This document shows positions 23,747 through 36,590 of a stretch of 64,000 nucleotides of DNA, one piece after another. Each line of letters opens with the position of its first letter. Position 1 is the first letter of the stretch. Under the pieces are notes generated by a model. It worked only from the letters and a program-made list of their open reading frames with translations, did not search any database and had not been told where the DNA came from. Source of the stretch: Lenzites betulinus (taxonomy: Eukaryota > Basidiomycota > Agaricomycetes > Polyporales > Polyporaceae); contig JABYQU010000063.1 in the NCBI GenBank assembly GCA_022264855.1, positions 1-64,000 on the forward strand, in the 5' to 3' direction. The translations under genes were made by a program, and so were the position numbers.

Positions 23747-26700
23747 ATGCCAGACAGGTCAGGATACCAACGACTGGCTCAGAGTATTGAAGACGACGAG
23801 GAGACCGACGTCTCTGAAGGACTCTCCGCGCCGCAACCAACACGCGGCCTACGCAGGGTTAACAGGCCGGTGCACATTGATTTGAGCAAGTTGGACAGTG
23901 CATTCAAGCGGTGAGCCTTCTTCCATTCCTGCAACGCGACGCGCGTTACGTTGCGGGAGTTCATGAGCGTGCAAGATGGACGGAATCCATTGCTCAGAAG
24001 GTCAAGCGGAAGAAGAAGGTGGAGGACAACTCGAGGAAGGAGATTTGGCACAGCGTCTTCGAGCCTCAATATGTCCCTTCCCTGGTCTATCCTGGAACTG
24101 TGAGTGCTCTCAGTTATGTCCGCATGTCTAGAGACGTGATACAAGCGAGGTATATAGATCAAGACGCTAGACCATAAGCCGCCCATGACAGCTGCCGACT
24201 ATGAAATGTGAGTGCGTTCACAGCCAATTGGTCATTCTTCTGACTTAGCGTACAAGTGTGGTGCAATCAGTACGCGACGCCATTGCAGAAGGCATACACC
24301 CAAAGATGATCACCAAAGGGTCATCCGGCTCGTACTTTGCGCGTGCCAAGGATGACGGTCGCGTCCAAACTGTAGCGTACGCGACCTCCCTATTCGATAC
24401 CACTGGACATACGACCCTGACATTCGCCCAGCGTGTTCAAACCGAAGGACGAGGAACCATACGGCCGTCTGAACCCGAAGGTACGCGAGATGTCTGAACC
24501 GACCCGCGTTGGAGCTCACACGGCTCGGAGCCAGACCACGAAATGGCTGCACAGGCAGTTCCGGTGGATTATCCCGTTCGGCCGTGCTTGTCTCATTCCC
24601 AACCTGAGGTAAGAACGTCCTGTATTATACCTTAGCATTCGCTCACATCAGGGCAGCTACATCTCCGAAGCAGCAGCATCGCTACTTGACGACCGTCTAG
24701 ATCTCAACATTGTCCCCAAAACACAGCTAGTGTCCCTCTCCAGCCCAGTACGCATACCAGTAATAAACCCGGACAGTAACTGACTACGAAACAGGCGTTC
24801 TTCTACGACTGGCTAGATAGAAATGCTGCGAAGAAGGGCAAGCCACTACCGGAGAAGATTGGGAGCATGCAATACTTCCTACACGGCTTCACGGGTACGT
24901 TGTCGCGTTACATTACTGTGCGTTACTGACCTTTACGCAGACGCGTCCGACTTCTTGCGCAAGCACCCGTGGCCTGGACGGGCCATCTCTGACACCTTTG
25001 ACGATGACAGTCATCGCAAAGGAGGCTTGTACAAGAAGTTCATGAGTGCTGTCAATGTAGTCTGTGGGAAGACCGGAGCGGAGGAGGAAGAAGATGGCGA
25101 GGACGAGAATGAAGATCGCATCTTGTACGACGCCTCGGAGGACCGAACTGGCCAGCCATTCTACTGGACACCAGCGCTACAAGACAACTTCCGGGAGGAG
25201 CTAGAAAAGTACGTACAGCTGTCCTTATTTGCGCAGCACTGTTGACAGTTCCCTGGTAGACTCGTTATTTTAGGTGGGCTCTAGGATCCTCTGGACCCTC
25301 ATATTGTGCTGACATGACTGCAGACTACTTGATGTTGAATACCGATCGCGGAGCTGATAACTACATGATCAAATACTGCGAAGGCGACCACTCAAAGTCT
25401 CTGGTAGACGTAGCGCCTTCGCGGACGTCCCGGCCAGAAATGCCCATGATGACGGAACTCAGACGGACAGAAACGAATACGAGCGGCCAGACGATTACTG
25501 GAACCTCCACGCCGCCGATGTACTCGCAACCGTATGCAAGCACCCAGGGCCCCTACACGAAGCAGCCGCATATACACATCGCCGCTATAGACAATTCCCT
25601 CTCCTTCCCGCACGAACATCCAAAGGGCTGGCGTTCTTATACGTACGGATGGCTATATCTACCAGTCACAATCATCGGCCGCCCATTCAGCCAGAAGACG
25701 CGCGACCACTTCCTTCCGTTGCTGACGTCTAAGGCGTGGTGGTCGGAGACGACGTTCGAGCTCCGGAAGCTGTTCGCAGTAGACCCGGACTTCCACCCCA
25801 AGATGTTCAGGGTAAATACGTTATGCGCGTCGTCAGCAGTACATAACTTACCTGCGGCCGCAGAGACAACTAGCTGTCATCAAAGGTCAAGCATGGAACA
25901 TCGTCCAGTCCCTCAGGCATGCGGTAAGCGTCCAGACTCTCCACCCACCATATGAAGAAACTGACCCCCTCTATAGGACGAAGGTGATCGCTGCATTGAC
26001 CACTTCCTTCATATGAGACTGACTGGCCTCTGGCAGGTCCCCTGGAGCTTACGCGACGGACAAAGGTCCTCGTATGGGATGACGAGATACCGATGTCGGA
26101 AGACATGATTCCGGAGCTCGCGCCCGAGTCCTCGCACCCCGTCCACGTCCCCGCAGTATCGCCGCACGCGTCCATCGCGACCATGCCGCTGCCCGTGCCG
26201 CGGCGCACCCGCAGCCAGAGCATCTCCGGCTTCCCGCCGCCGCCCATGCGCCGCACGTCGACGGACATGACCGGGCTCTCGCGCCCGGTCTCCTTCTCCG
26301 CCAAGTTCCAGCGCGTGCACCCCGCGACGACGGGCGTCACCGTGCTCGAGCACATGGAGCGCCTCGACGCGGTCGAAGCGGGCCTGAAGCGCATCGGCGT
26401 CGAGGAGGGCGAGGAGGGCGAGGACCCTGAGGGCGCGGAGGCGCAGGAGGAGGTCGACGTCGGCGAGTCGTCGTCGTCCGTCTCCCAGTCTTTGCAGAGC
26501 GCCGCGCAGGTCCACCGCGTGCCGTCGTCTGCGCCCGCAACGCAGACGCTCTTCGGCAGCCCGCCGCACTCGCCCAGAGAAGGGGGCGCGGGACTCCTCT
26601 CGCCGTCTGCGCGCTCGGACCGGCTCCCGGCGGTTCCTGAGGCGGAGGACCCGTTGGCAATGTCGTTTGCGGAGGAGGACCTGATCGCGATGTCGAAGAG

Positions 26701-26956
26701 CACGTCGCACATCGAGGCGCCGCACTCGGCGCTGCATACGCGTTTCCAGAGTTATCACGCGGCGATCTCAGAAGAGGAGCGTCCAAACCTGGACTGGATG
26801 CAGGCCGAGGGTGCGGAGAGCCCCAGGGCGAAGACGGTCATCGTCGAGGTACGTGTTTTCGCATGTTACTATTTCATGCTTTCGGATTGGGTGCTGATGA
26901 CTACGGTGCAGCGACTGGAGACAGTCGACGCGACGCCGCTTTGTTCGTGCTGGTGA
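23747..26956 (+). CDS. LSB6: Type II phosphatidylinositol 4-kinase (LSB6-like)
   Basis: The spliced protein begins PDRSGYQRLAQSIEDDEETD. The PI4K type II domain follows: KGSSGSYFARAK (nucleotide-binding loop), GVFKPKDEEPYGRLNPK, IVPKTQLVSLSSPAFFY, ERDASDFL region, LDYLMLNTDRGADNYMIKY (catalytic loop) and IAAIDNSLSFPHEHP (metal-binding Asp), then GRPFSQKTRDHFLPLL. After the kinase domain comes a long Pro/Ser/acidic tail (about residues 560-800) that ends RLETVDATPLCSCW. The enzyme phosphorylates phosphatidylinositol to PI4P on endosomal, vacuolar and Golgi membranes. Two terminal cysteines might be lipid-modified, but this is only a guess. Confidence 0.88.
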
Positions 26957-27171
26957 GGAGACTGGGTTCGATCGTGGCTGGTATTCACATCGCTGTCGAA
27001 ATGTTTTCGCTTTCCCGGAGGACTGTCTGGCTCGGAGCACGTGTACATTTGGGATTAATATGCTTCACGATCGCAATACGATATACGCATAGATGATACA
27101 GTAGACGCAGGAGCATAGGAGAGTACCAGAAGGGCCACATCGCGAGTCCGGACGGTATGAATCGCAGCACT

Positions 27172-28730
27172 TCATTCTCCCTCATCCATGAGCCATTGGG
27201 CAAAGTCGTCCAGTCGCTTCTTCTCGTCGTTGTCGCCATCGTCAAGGGCCTCACCCTGGCCACTCCGTCGGAACCGCTGCCTGCCGGCAAATAGTGACGC
27301 CTCTATCCGCCGTCCGGCGAAGAAACGTCCGTTCATTTTCTGGTTGAGTGTTATATAGATTACTGCGCACTGTAGATGGGAGGATTTGACTCACGAGGAC
27401 GCACGCTTGCGCGCTGAGTGGGTCCTTGAACTTGACGGTCATGACCCCGTCTTGTTCCGCCTACATGGAGTATGATAAATATAAGGTGCATGGTCGAATG
27501 AGAGGGAAACTTACATCGTATAATACAACGTTTGTTACTTCGCCTAATGTGGAGCACTCTTCTCGTACATCGTCCTTCAGGTCGAGGAGCAGCGAGCTGT
27601 CTTCCTCCAGCTCTTGCAGCGTGAACATATACTTGAGAACAACCACCCGTCCATGATTGTTCAACGCCTTCAGCTTGTCTTCCTCCGTCCTGGAGGGGCC
27701 AAACCCGTCTTCATCATCCCACTCCCCCAGCTTCCTGGTAGCGCGGCCTGCTTTAGAAAACCAATCTACGCGACCAGCAGCGGTAGTGACCCACTTCTGC
27801 ATTTTTCCAATCCTCCGCGTCGCCCGTTTCTTGTCCTCCATGGTCTTCCTCGGCTTCGCCTGCGCGCCGCCCTCCACCTTCTCATGCTTGTGCCCAAACT
27901 CCGCGCGGCGCACGTGCATGCGCGTGCCCGGCTCGCCCACGCGCAGCTCCGCGTCGTCCAGCATCGTGATCGCGAGGTCGACGGACTCCTCCTTGAAGTA
28001 CACGACGAGCGCGTCGCCCGAGAACGTGCCGTCGTCGCGCGCGTACAGCTTCACCTTCGGGTTCCCGCCGTCGTCCTCCTCGATCAGCCCGAACTTCCCG
28101 AAGCGCGCGGCGACCTCGTCGAGGTCTGCGTCCGGGGGCAGCCCCGTCACGTAGATCGCGGTGTTCTTCGACTTGCGCTCGGGCGGAGGCGGCGCGGCGG
28201 TCGAGGTGGAGGCACCGTCGGTGGACGTGGACGCATCGCCGTTCCTGCCGCGCTTGGCGGCGGTGTAGCCAGTGTAATCGAGGTCAGCGGGCTCCTTGCG
28301 CTTCTTCTTCAGACGCTTCAGGACGGGTGCTGCGGGTGTCTAGGTCGGAGGGCAAGCAGGAGGGGCCCAGTTGGTGCTCAGTTGAACGCGGCGAGGCTAC
28401 GCGGGAAGATGGCGACGAGGACTCACCTCCTCGTCCACCCCTGCAATGGAGTATGCCGCTTGTTGTGCTTTTACAAGATCCTCGTCAACCTGTGGCGAAT
28501 GGGTTTGAGGAGCGGCAAATCTGCGAGATCGGTTGTGGACTTACCAGCGGAACCCACGCGCCCTTCGCGGCGTCATATTCCAGCTCGGTGCCATCATCCT
28601 GCTCGAATCGCCATGTCCCTGCTGCGCGATCGTAGTGGACGTGGGGGTCGTCCGCGAATGCCGCAGCTTGTGCCTCCGCGGAGGAGCCGCTCGCGAGCGC
28701 GGCGGGCGGGAGGGTCTCCGAAGTTGACAT
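27172..28730 (-). CDS. CUS2: Tat-SF1/CUS2-type splicing factor
   Basis: The N-terminal HYDRAAGTWRFEQDDGTELEYDAAKGAWVPLV resembles the short W-containing motif found ahead of the RRMs in this family. A Lys-rich linker (VLKRLKKKRKEP) follows, then RRM1 with IYVTGLPPDADLDEVAARFGKFG and GDALVVYF. The second domain starts VVVLKYMFTLQELEED and includes DDVREECSTLGEV, GVMTVKFKD, then MNGRFFAGRRIEASLF, the R-x-F pattern of a U2AF-homology motif. That domain binds the U2 snRNP protein SF3B1. The role is in assembly or remodelling of U2 snRNP in the nucleus. Six or so exons; it looks intact. Codon use is strongly GC3-biased in the central exon. Confidence 0.85.
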
Positions 28731-29116
28731 CACCCTCCAAATGCTATCACCAGATGAACGTAGTAGTCAAGTGTGTATTTAGAGATGGCCTCGGTCGATG
28801 TTTAAGGGTATAATTCGGAACAGGAGGTGAGGGTTAGAACCAAGCACTACCGCTACAAGAGATCGCTTCATGCAGTAAGAGACGCCACTAGACGCGCTTC
28901 CCACGGCCAAGAACGTGTGTTCCAGAAATTCCGACGTGCAGTACACATACGTTGCTCTATTCGTTCAATATCAGCGGGACGAGCGGATGGGCAGCACACC
29001 TGAAGCCTCCCAGCTCCTTTATAAAAACCCCTTTGGCCCGGCTATAGAAGGTACGATGACGTTGACGAGGTTTTGATAAACATAAGTATCGGAAGTGTGT
29101 ATTGCCCGCATCTACG
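28731..29116. other. Intergenic; CUS2 promoter
   Basis: About 390 nt between two minus-strand genes, containing the CUS2 promoter and the complex I gene 3' end. A TATAAAAA on the plus strand near 29021 has no plus-strand gene behind it. Confidence 0.4.
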
Positions 29117-29827
29117 CTACTTCACGAGCAACATCGGGAAATACGCATGAGGATCATGCGGGGGATCCTCTACACGCACTGGGCGCCACCGCGGGTAGGC
29201 AATCGGGGGAGTGGGAGGGAGCTTGGACCCGGCGTACGCCTTGCGGGCAGAGGTGATAGTGGCGATGGCCTCGGTGAGGTCAACGGCAGGTTGCTGCTCA
29301 ACAGGAACGGATGAGGCCTCAGATGTTTCCCCTTCAGAAGGAGCAGCGACGCTGCAATGGTGGAGCTCTGTCAGACTGAGAGAGCGCGAGATAATGACTG
29401 GAACGCACGCTTCGGCCCTGGCGTGGTCCAGGAGCAGGGTCGAGAGTTCCGTCTGGGTCACGACAGAAAGACGGGGGAATGCACGGCGAACGTCACGCTT
29501 CCAGTACGGGTTTTGCGCGGGGTCGGACGCTGGGTACGGTTAGCGGGAGTATTCATTGGCCGAGACGGGTGTGAGCATACCCTTGGTGGCAGGCGTAGCG
29601 TATTTCTCTGGCCTAGATCCGGGCTGGGGATAACGGTTGGCGTCTGGCAGCGGAAGACCAGTTGATATCTCGGGGTTTATGACCACAACGTCTCCTGCGC
29701 ATGCCGAGTGCACTGATGAGCCAAACGTCTGCTAGGCAAAGCTGGGCGAATACGAACGGAATTTCTTCCAGAACCCCTTGGGACTGAGATGGTAGAGCGT
29801 GCTCTCCGCCGCCTTGCGAGTCGCCAT
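29117..29827 (-). CDS. Complex I accessory subunit, 21.3-kDa type
   Basis: Four exons join into about 175 aa: MATRKAAESTLYHLSPKGFW, KKFR, DVVVINPEISTGLPLP, NRYPQPGSRPEKYATPATK, ASDPAQNPYWKRDVRRAFPR, LSVVTQTELSTLLLDHA and a C-terminal YPRWRPVRVEDPPHDPHAYF. The NPYWKRDxRRxxPRLSVVTQ block and the overall size match the fungal NADH:ubiquinone oxidoreductase 21.3-kDa subunit, a peripheral component of mitochondrial complex I. The frame stays open upstream of this Met for about 75 codons and encodes an Arg-rich stretch and a hydrophobic helix. Because the homologous region starts at ATRKAAES, I take the Met at 29827 as the start. An upstream splice (an ATG near 30050 joined just before 29830) is possible. 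Confidence 0.72.
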
Positions 29828-30796
29828 GGCCTGCAATGAGCACGGAGTGAGGAGGATGTGGAGGACAACGGCGAGAGCGACCGAACCGACGAGTACGCCG
29901 ACGGTGACGCCCGAGAACGGCACGTGCGCGGGGAACTCCGCCTCGCTCGCGTGCCGCCGCCGCCGCCTCCGTCCTCGTCGACTGCGGCGGTGGGTCGGAT
30001 TGCACATCCTGTTCCCCGTCGTCCACGGTGCTGCAAACGCTACGCTCGCCATTGCATGTCCAGAATACACTGCTGCTGCGGCTAACCGTGTCCATCGTAT
30101 TTTAGACAGCACCGAGCCGCCCCCGCGTGGGCCAAACCACCGGCTATGCGCCCGCGCCCTGCCCCAGACGTTTCTGGGGTTCCGGTCTTAGCAGAGTTTA
30201 ACATCCACCCGCTTCGTTACAATACCCAGCGGTCCAATTAGTGGCTCGTGGCCATCATTGGCTGCAGCGATGCTACCACGGCGGGCATTAGACCATTGGG
30301 GATAGGCTAAGATAGGTCCCAAAGTCGAGACAAGGTGAAACTTTCGGCCGACTTATCGTGTTTTGAGTGAGTTGCAAACGATTTTTATCCAGTGTTCACC
30401 TCTTGTTTCAGTCTTTGAAAGGGGTTTGCTCGGCGGGAACGAGCTGCCTGCCGTGTGCGAGGAATTGTCGGTTCGCGCGCCCGCCATGTCGACGTGCGCG
30501 TGATCGCGCAATCGTCGCGGCCGCGTTACACAACCTCGCACCATCCCACCCAACCGCGTCCGTCACATTCCAGGCTGGCCAAAATATAGCCTTTTAACTC
30601 CGGATCGGGGTGGCCTCGAGCTGTCGTGCTCATTCCGGTGACGACGGATGGCGATGAGGCCACACCCTATATAATGCGGGGTACGTTGGTACGTTCCTGC
30701 ACCCACAACCCCTCGCATACCCTCCCTCTCCCCTTTCAAACAACTCATCCGCTTGCCTTTGAACGACCCCAAATCTTCTTAGTCATCTCTGACACC
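29828..30796. other. Divergent intergenic region
   Basis: About 970 nt between the complex I gene (minus) and the UPF0643 gene (plus). It holds both promoters and possibly a 5' exon of the complex I gene around 29830-30060. A TATATAATG lies at 30669-30677, about 120 nt before the UPF0643 ATG. Confidence 0.4.
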
Positions 30797-31743
30797 ATGG
30801 CCAACGTCGCCGTTGCCGCTCCTGTCGCCATTCCTGCCTCTCTTGATGCCCCGGCACGCCGTCTAGACGCAGCCGCCGAAAATGGGGCGACTGGTGCTCG
30901 GGTCGAGCAGTTGGCAACCCAAGAGGAGGCTCTCGAGGCCCTCGCCCAGCCGAACCATGACCCTCACGTCTTGCCTTCCTTTGAGACGCGCGCCACCTCG
31001 CCCATTTTGTACCTCCCACCTCTGCTCTCTTCGCTTCCCCTAGACGTCGGAGACGCACATAGTCCCGCACCTTTCCCAGCGTTCTCCTCGCCCAGCGCGC
31101 CGCGCCCTCTGTCGACGGAATCTCGCCTGCCCTCTATCGACCAGGCGTCCTTGGCTCTTCATCGCGCCCTACACCACTTCCGTCCTGTCACGGAAGAATA
31201 TGCCAAAACTCCGTATCCGGACGCGTTTAACTGGAGCGAGCTCGAATTGCCTTTGGAAGAGGAACGCGAGTGGTACTGCGTCGTGTTCCGAAGCCGGCGA
31301 CGCGACGGGAGCGACGGTGAACGTACGTATCTCACTACCACAACGTACTTGTGACACTCCGTCCTGACGTGACGCCCGTACTACAGCGCTCTACGAAGCC
31401 GACAAAAAGGCGCACGAGGAGGCCGTCCAGAACGGCGGTGTACGTCTTACGCCTACCTTCCCCGATTATGCTCTGTCCTGACACTTCTTATCTTCCCCCA
31501 CAGCTGATCCTCTACTGGTACGGGACGCCGCACCCCGAAACGGGCCTGAACCTCGCGACGTGCATATGGCAGTCGCGCACGCACGCTGCCGCGGCCAACT
31601 CGCGCCCGCACCACATCCGCGCCATGCGGCTTGCCGCCGCGTCCTACGAGCGTTATGAGCTCGAGCGCCACCGTCTCAGGAAGGTTAAGGGCGAGACGCG
31701 CCTCCGCATCGAGCCGTACGACGGCGGAGACGTTGGATGGTGA
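30797..31743 (+). CDS. UPF0643-family protein
   Basis: Three exons (30797-31322, 31387 to about 31439, about 31503-31743) give about 270 aa. The N-terminal third is Ala/Pro/Ser-rich. Residues from about 120 on read IDQASLALHRALHHFRPVTE, FNWSELELPLEEEREWYCVV, then LILYWYGTPHPETGLNLATC and the helix RPHHIRAMRLAAASYERYEL. This matches the UPF0643 family known from Schizosaccharomyces and basidiomycetes. Its biochemical role is unknown. The C-terminal block looks globular and conserved and carries the only obvious functional region. No signal peptide. The gene looks complete. Confidence 0.78.
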
Positions 31744-32300
31744 GCGGCACAAGGGATTCCTCTCCCGCCGATATGTGTATACCCGCTGGTGAGATCGCTC
31801 TGACGGTGTTTCTTGGATGTTTTCTTGCTGCTCTCGTTGTCCTGTGATGCTCTCGTTTATGTGCCTGTATAATCTGCCCGGCCCCTGTCTGCCGTTCTCC
31901 TGTAAATCGTATGCCCCTGTTCGGCGAACGTGTTGTCTATAGTAATCGAAGGTGTTATGTAACGCGGCGTTACTCGTTTAAAGCAATCCACGAAAGTTGC
32001 GATTTGCGATGCCATTTGAGGACGCCTCACCGCCTGAAAACTTTGAAAGACTTGAACTTGTCCCGGTGACAGTTGTATAGAAGTCCCAAGGCCCGGGGTC
32101 CGTTCAACGGACTTCACGCAGACGAGCAGCAGAGCGAGACACGTCTTATTGAGCTAATGAAAATCTGTACAGGATCACTTTCAAAAAATTAACAAATCTC
32201 GGACTATAGAGACCATCAGTTAGCAACCGGAATAGCAAAAAGCGAGCAAAAGTATCAAGAGTACGAGGCGCAGCAGGTTGCACATATACACACAAGCCTC
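31744..32300. other. Convergent intergenic region
   Basis: About 560 nt between two genes that converge; it should contain both 3' UTRs. Nothing else recognised. Confidence 0.5.
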
Positions 32301-34718
32301 TCAGTCCGTCCACGACTCGATCGTATCCCTCGACGCCTGGGACTCCCCAGTGAGCTCGTCCTCTTCCTCGATTTCTTCGACAGGCGATCGCGTGGGACTG
32401 CGACCCGCAAGATCCTCGACCTCCAAAGTAGTCGCGGGTTCCTCGCCCCTAGACTCTACGGACTGTTGGCCCGGCTCTGTTTCGGCAATTGCTGAGGCGC
32501 ACCGAGGCGGAGATAAGACCTCTATCTTCTACTTGACTCGTGATTAGAACATGACCAGGGAACCCGCTCTTGCACTTACTGCGAGAACTGCGGATGCGGG
32601 AGGGATCCAGCTTTTGTTGCGAGCGGCGTTTGCATCTGACGCAGCGGGCTCAACCTTGTCCTCCCCCCTCAGCGGCGATACATATACGCCCGGGGCAGGC
32701 GCGAACGGTGATCCGCCATGGTGGGGTGACGCGCGTGTGGACGCAGCGGGACCAGCATCGGCTTTCAGACTCGGCGCTAAAGAAGGCTTCGCCGGACGGG
32801 ACAAGGAGGTGTTCGGTATCGACCGTGGCGGGGAGGTCAGAGCACGTCGGCGCGGTGTCGACGGGGGCGGCAGGTCGCGCGGGGGGACGATCCACGCGAA
32901 TTGGCCGTCCTCGTGGTCTTGTGAAGGACTGTGGACTTGGTCTGGGGGCTCGTAGGGCTGGGAAAGAGGCGTGTTGGGCAGGCTACGGTCGAGTAGACGC
33001 GCTATAGACGCTTCTTGCTGCTGGGCGTTGCGCCTACGGACAGATGAGCCGAGGTTCTCATTGGGGCTACGGATGGGGGAAAGGAGGGCCGGGCTATTCG
33101 ATACGCCTGGATGGGAAGGCGGGGGAGCGGGCAACTTGAAATGGGCAGTGTGCATCCCGCCAGCACTCGTGTTGGTGCACACGGGCCGAGCAGGCTGAGA
33201 CCAGAATGTCTCCTCCGATTCTGGAGCATTACGTACGGGAGAAGAGGATGCTCCGGCAGGATCAGCATGGCTACGGTCGAATCGTTCCCACTTGAAGTCC
33301 AGTGTATCGCAAGTAGATTCCTCGTTCGCCTGCAGGAAATCGACTGCGCAGACTTGTTGATGAAATGGCGGAAGCAGCTCGCTGTTGAATTCACCCAGGT
33401 AAGGTTTCGAATGCACTGGCGACGGGGACGGGGTGTTCGGACTGAGTAAGTCAGTGGAGGCTTGCGGAGCATACGCAGGTCCGGGAGTGGCATAGGGCTG
33501 GAATCCGGCGGACGGTATCTGAGGATCACCAGAAGAAATCCATCGAGAGGCAGTAGGGAGCACCTGGAGGGGAACGTCCGACATGTAAGAGCGAGGCGGG
33601 GATGCAACTGTCCGCCAGAGAGGCGCCGTAGACCTTGGCGGTGAGGGCGAATATGGCGATTGTACGACCCTGGAAGGTAAATACGTCGAAGGAGAACGGA
33701 ATAGTGCAGAGTTCCAAGTATCGCGCGTTGCGGTGGGTGGAGGTGCAAGGTCAGACAGGGGCCCAGTGGTGGAAAAAGGCAGCGAAGCATCCAGGCCAGG
33801 CCCCAGAGTTGCATTCATTGGGATGGCGTTCCAATCACTGCTAATGGATCGCATGAGTGGAGGAGGAGTATCGTTCGGCCGCATGATGATAGTCGACGCG
33901 GGTCCAGGTGTAGAGAAAGGATGCAAGGAAGGCTCCACACCAGCGGACTTTAGATCCCGGATGCCAGACGACTGTGTAGAAAGCCGAGTGTCGCCATGAG
34001 ACTCTTGATAATTTTTATACGGTAGCACAGAGGAGCCCGAGAACAGATGAGGAGACACTGATGCGTCGCGGTAGTGTTCCATATCACTGGCAGCAGGAAG
34101 CGAAGCTTTGCGAGTAGGTTTTGCGGGCGGGATAAAAGCAAACGGCGAATCTTCGGCAGGCGTGAGTAGCGAGTCAGAGCTTAAGTCAAGAGCAGAAGGG
34201 CTAGAATCGCGACGGGTGCCAGGAACCTCAGGTGCAAGAAGCCGTAGAGGGTGTCTCGAGTCCAAAGATGAGATTGTGCCCTCGAGCCAGGGAGGGAGAC
34301 GCTCAATAGCTGGCTGACGACTGCTTCCAGGCGAGCAAAAAGCACCAGGAGCAAACATATCTATCCCGCTAACTGAAGGGGCTGATGTTCGCATCTTCAT
34401 GGTGGAGAAGCCAGGGCCGAGTCCACCTCCATCGCGAATATCGTGCGCCGGGGTCCTGGGGAGGTCGTAGCTCACCGCGGACGAGGAGGATACAGCGCGG
34501 TTGCGCGTGTTTCGATCAGAGCCACGACGGTGGGGTGAACCATGCATTATGTTTACCGTTTGGATCATCCTGTCGTAGCGCGAATTCATGCCTTCCGTTC
34601 TCTGGCGCTTTGTAGCCCGTGCCGAGGCTAGGAAGGGCATATGTAGAAGCATGCATAGCTGAAAGATAACAACACTTACATGATGCGTGACTTGACGATG
34701 ATAGGCTGGTTGACCCAT
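32301..34718 (-). CDS. Long disordered Pro/Ser-rich protein with acidic C-terminus
   Basis: A 724-codon open frame (34718 down to 32547) is followed by a short 3' exon reached from a GTAAGT donor after PPASAVLA. The exon encodes SVESRGEEPATTLEVEDLAG and an acidic end, EEIEEEDELTGESQ through SWTD (stop 32301-32303). The protein is almost entirely low-complexity: Ser, Pro, Thr and Arg dominate, with many S/T-P sites (SPHLFSG, TPRRRALTSPPRS), so it may be a heavily phosphorylated regulatory or scaffold protein. I recognise no domain. The first 40 residues look different and may be a 5' UTR or intron; a later Met (MNSRYDRMIQ) is an alternative start. Confidence 0.6.
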
Positions 34719-34984
34719 AAGTCTCGACGAAACGAAGCTGCCGAGCTCCGAAAGCGCTCACCGTGCTGGCTGCAGCCCGTTCAATAGCAGTCGCCTTTCA
34801 TCCAGGGGCATCTTGCTCGTATAACTTGATTATATGCGCTATGTACTTTGACAGAGCCTCGGCCGGGGGCCACAGCTGCCAGATTTACGCGCGTGGTGGG
34901 AGAGAGAGTAAAGTACTGTAGAACGCAGCAAAACGCGTCGCGCGTTTAACGCGTTCTTGATGAATTAAGCGCCCCTACTGACCG

Positions 34985-36590
34985 ATGCGGTCATGGCACG
35001 GGATCTCCCCGGAAAGTCCCGAAGAGGTCATCTACGCCACAACGTCCCCTGCGGTCTGGAGTCTGGACCATGATCGCCACGGTCAGCTCGCAGAGGACTT
35101 TGAATCTGCAGACAGCTATTATGCCACGGGGTACACTCAGCTCCGTCCGAGCACTCTTGCCTACGATGACGACAGCACTACGTACCGCGGACGGTGGAGC
35201 GAGCATAGTACTTCAGCTGCGCGGTACACATGCGCAGCTTGGCTAGGTCATACAAACCCCCGCGATTCCCAGACGTTCCACGCTCCAAGTTTAATTCCGT
35301 CGATATGTTCTCCGAACGTAACAAAGGTCTGTGTCCACCACGTTGAGTTTGGGTGACATCATGCTAATCAGACGTACGAATTTAGTGGCGCCTTTACCTA
35401 GCTCCGGGTATGTGGAGGATGATACCGATCCCAACATAGTCCAATCTAACATGAAGAAACCCAGCACCATCAGAGAAACGGCCGTGCCTCCCAATTTAGC
35501 GTTCACGTGCGCCGTCGCGTCCGCTAAGGGCCCCAGAGACAGCATGGAAGATACCCACTCGATAGTCGTACCTTTCGCAGGTATTCATGGACAAGGGCTC
35601 TTCGGAGTGTTTGATGGCCACGGGGGCAAAGGGGCCGCAAAATGGTGTCATCAGAATTATACCCAGGTAATGTTGAAGTCGTGTTTTGTTCACCGCCACC
35701 AGTGTTGAACAATAGACCATTACAGTGCCTGTTGGGCGTACTACAACATAGCGAATATGGGAGTATCAACGAGGCGATCACACAGTCTTTCCGCGACGTG
35801 GACAACAGCATACGTGACCTCTGGGCCAGTTCTGACGGAGAATTTCGCTCAGGAACCACGGCCGTAGTTGCATTCCTCCGCCTCGAGGACGACTCCGGGA
35901 AACAGTCGTTTGTACCCCCCGATCATGATCCTCTCGCCACCAAAGTCCCCGGAGCGGAACGTAGTAGCAGTGCAAACAGTGTGTGGATTTTCTGGTCTGA
36001 TTTACACGCGACTTACCATCCTGGTATGGCAAACCGTACAGATCATTATTACTTGAGATCCGACAGCGCACTGCGCCCTCCCTCGGAGGTGCGCAGGGTC
36101 CTCTACTGCGCAAACGTCGGCGACGCACGGGCGGTCCTATGCAGGGACGGGAAGGCTACACGCATAACGTACGACCACAAGGCATCGGATAGGAAGGAGG
36201 CGCGACGTATTGAGAAAGCAGGCGGCGAAATCACGGACGGGCGCGTCGATGGCGTGCTCATCCCTACCCGCGCGTTAGGCGATCCAGAGATGAAGCACTA
36301 CGTCACAAGTGTCCCGCACACTGCTGAAATTGAGCTGCGCGAGATGGATGAGGTCCTGATAATTGCTTGCGATGGGGTGCGTCTTCTGTGGTAACGGCGT
36401 CACTATTGACTTGGTTAACTTCTGCTCCCAGTTGTGGGACGTCCTTGAGGATCAGGAGGCGGTCGACCTCGTACGCCACACACAAGACGCGATGGAAGCA
36501 GCTCAACGACTTCTCGATGAAGCCACAAGACGTAAGACATCTGACAATGTTACTGTGCTCGTGGTCCGACTGCAAGGTCCCCCAGAGTAG
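34985..36590 (+). CDS. PP2C-type Ser/Thr phosphatase
   Basis: The PPM/PP2C fold is clear: GPRDSMEDTHSIV, GLFGVFDGHGGKGAA (metal-binding Asp-Gly), SGTTAVVAFL, YCANVGDARAVLCRDGKAT, LIPTRALGDPEMKHYV, VLIIACDG and TSDNVTVLVVRL, ending QGPPE. It needs Mn or Mg and dephosphorylates Ser/Thr. The N-terminal 110 residues (RSWHGISPESPEEVIYATTS and on) are hydrophilic and unlike the family; the join between that exon (ends somewhere in 35223-35326) and the core exon starting after 35370 is not settled. Introns interrupt the core near 35665, 35950 and 36375. Convergent with the peptide cluster that follows. Confidence 0.85.

Noticed and set aside
27614..28813. 399-codon plus-strand frame
   Set aside because: Shadow of the CUS2 exons on the other strand; no domain.
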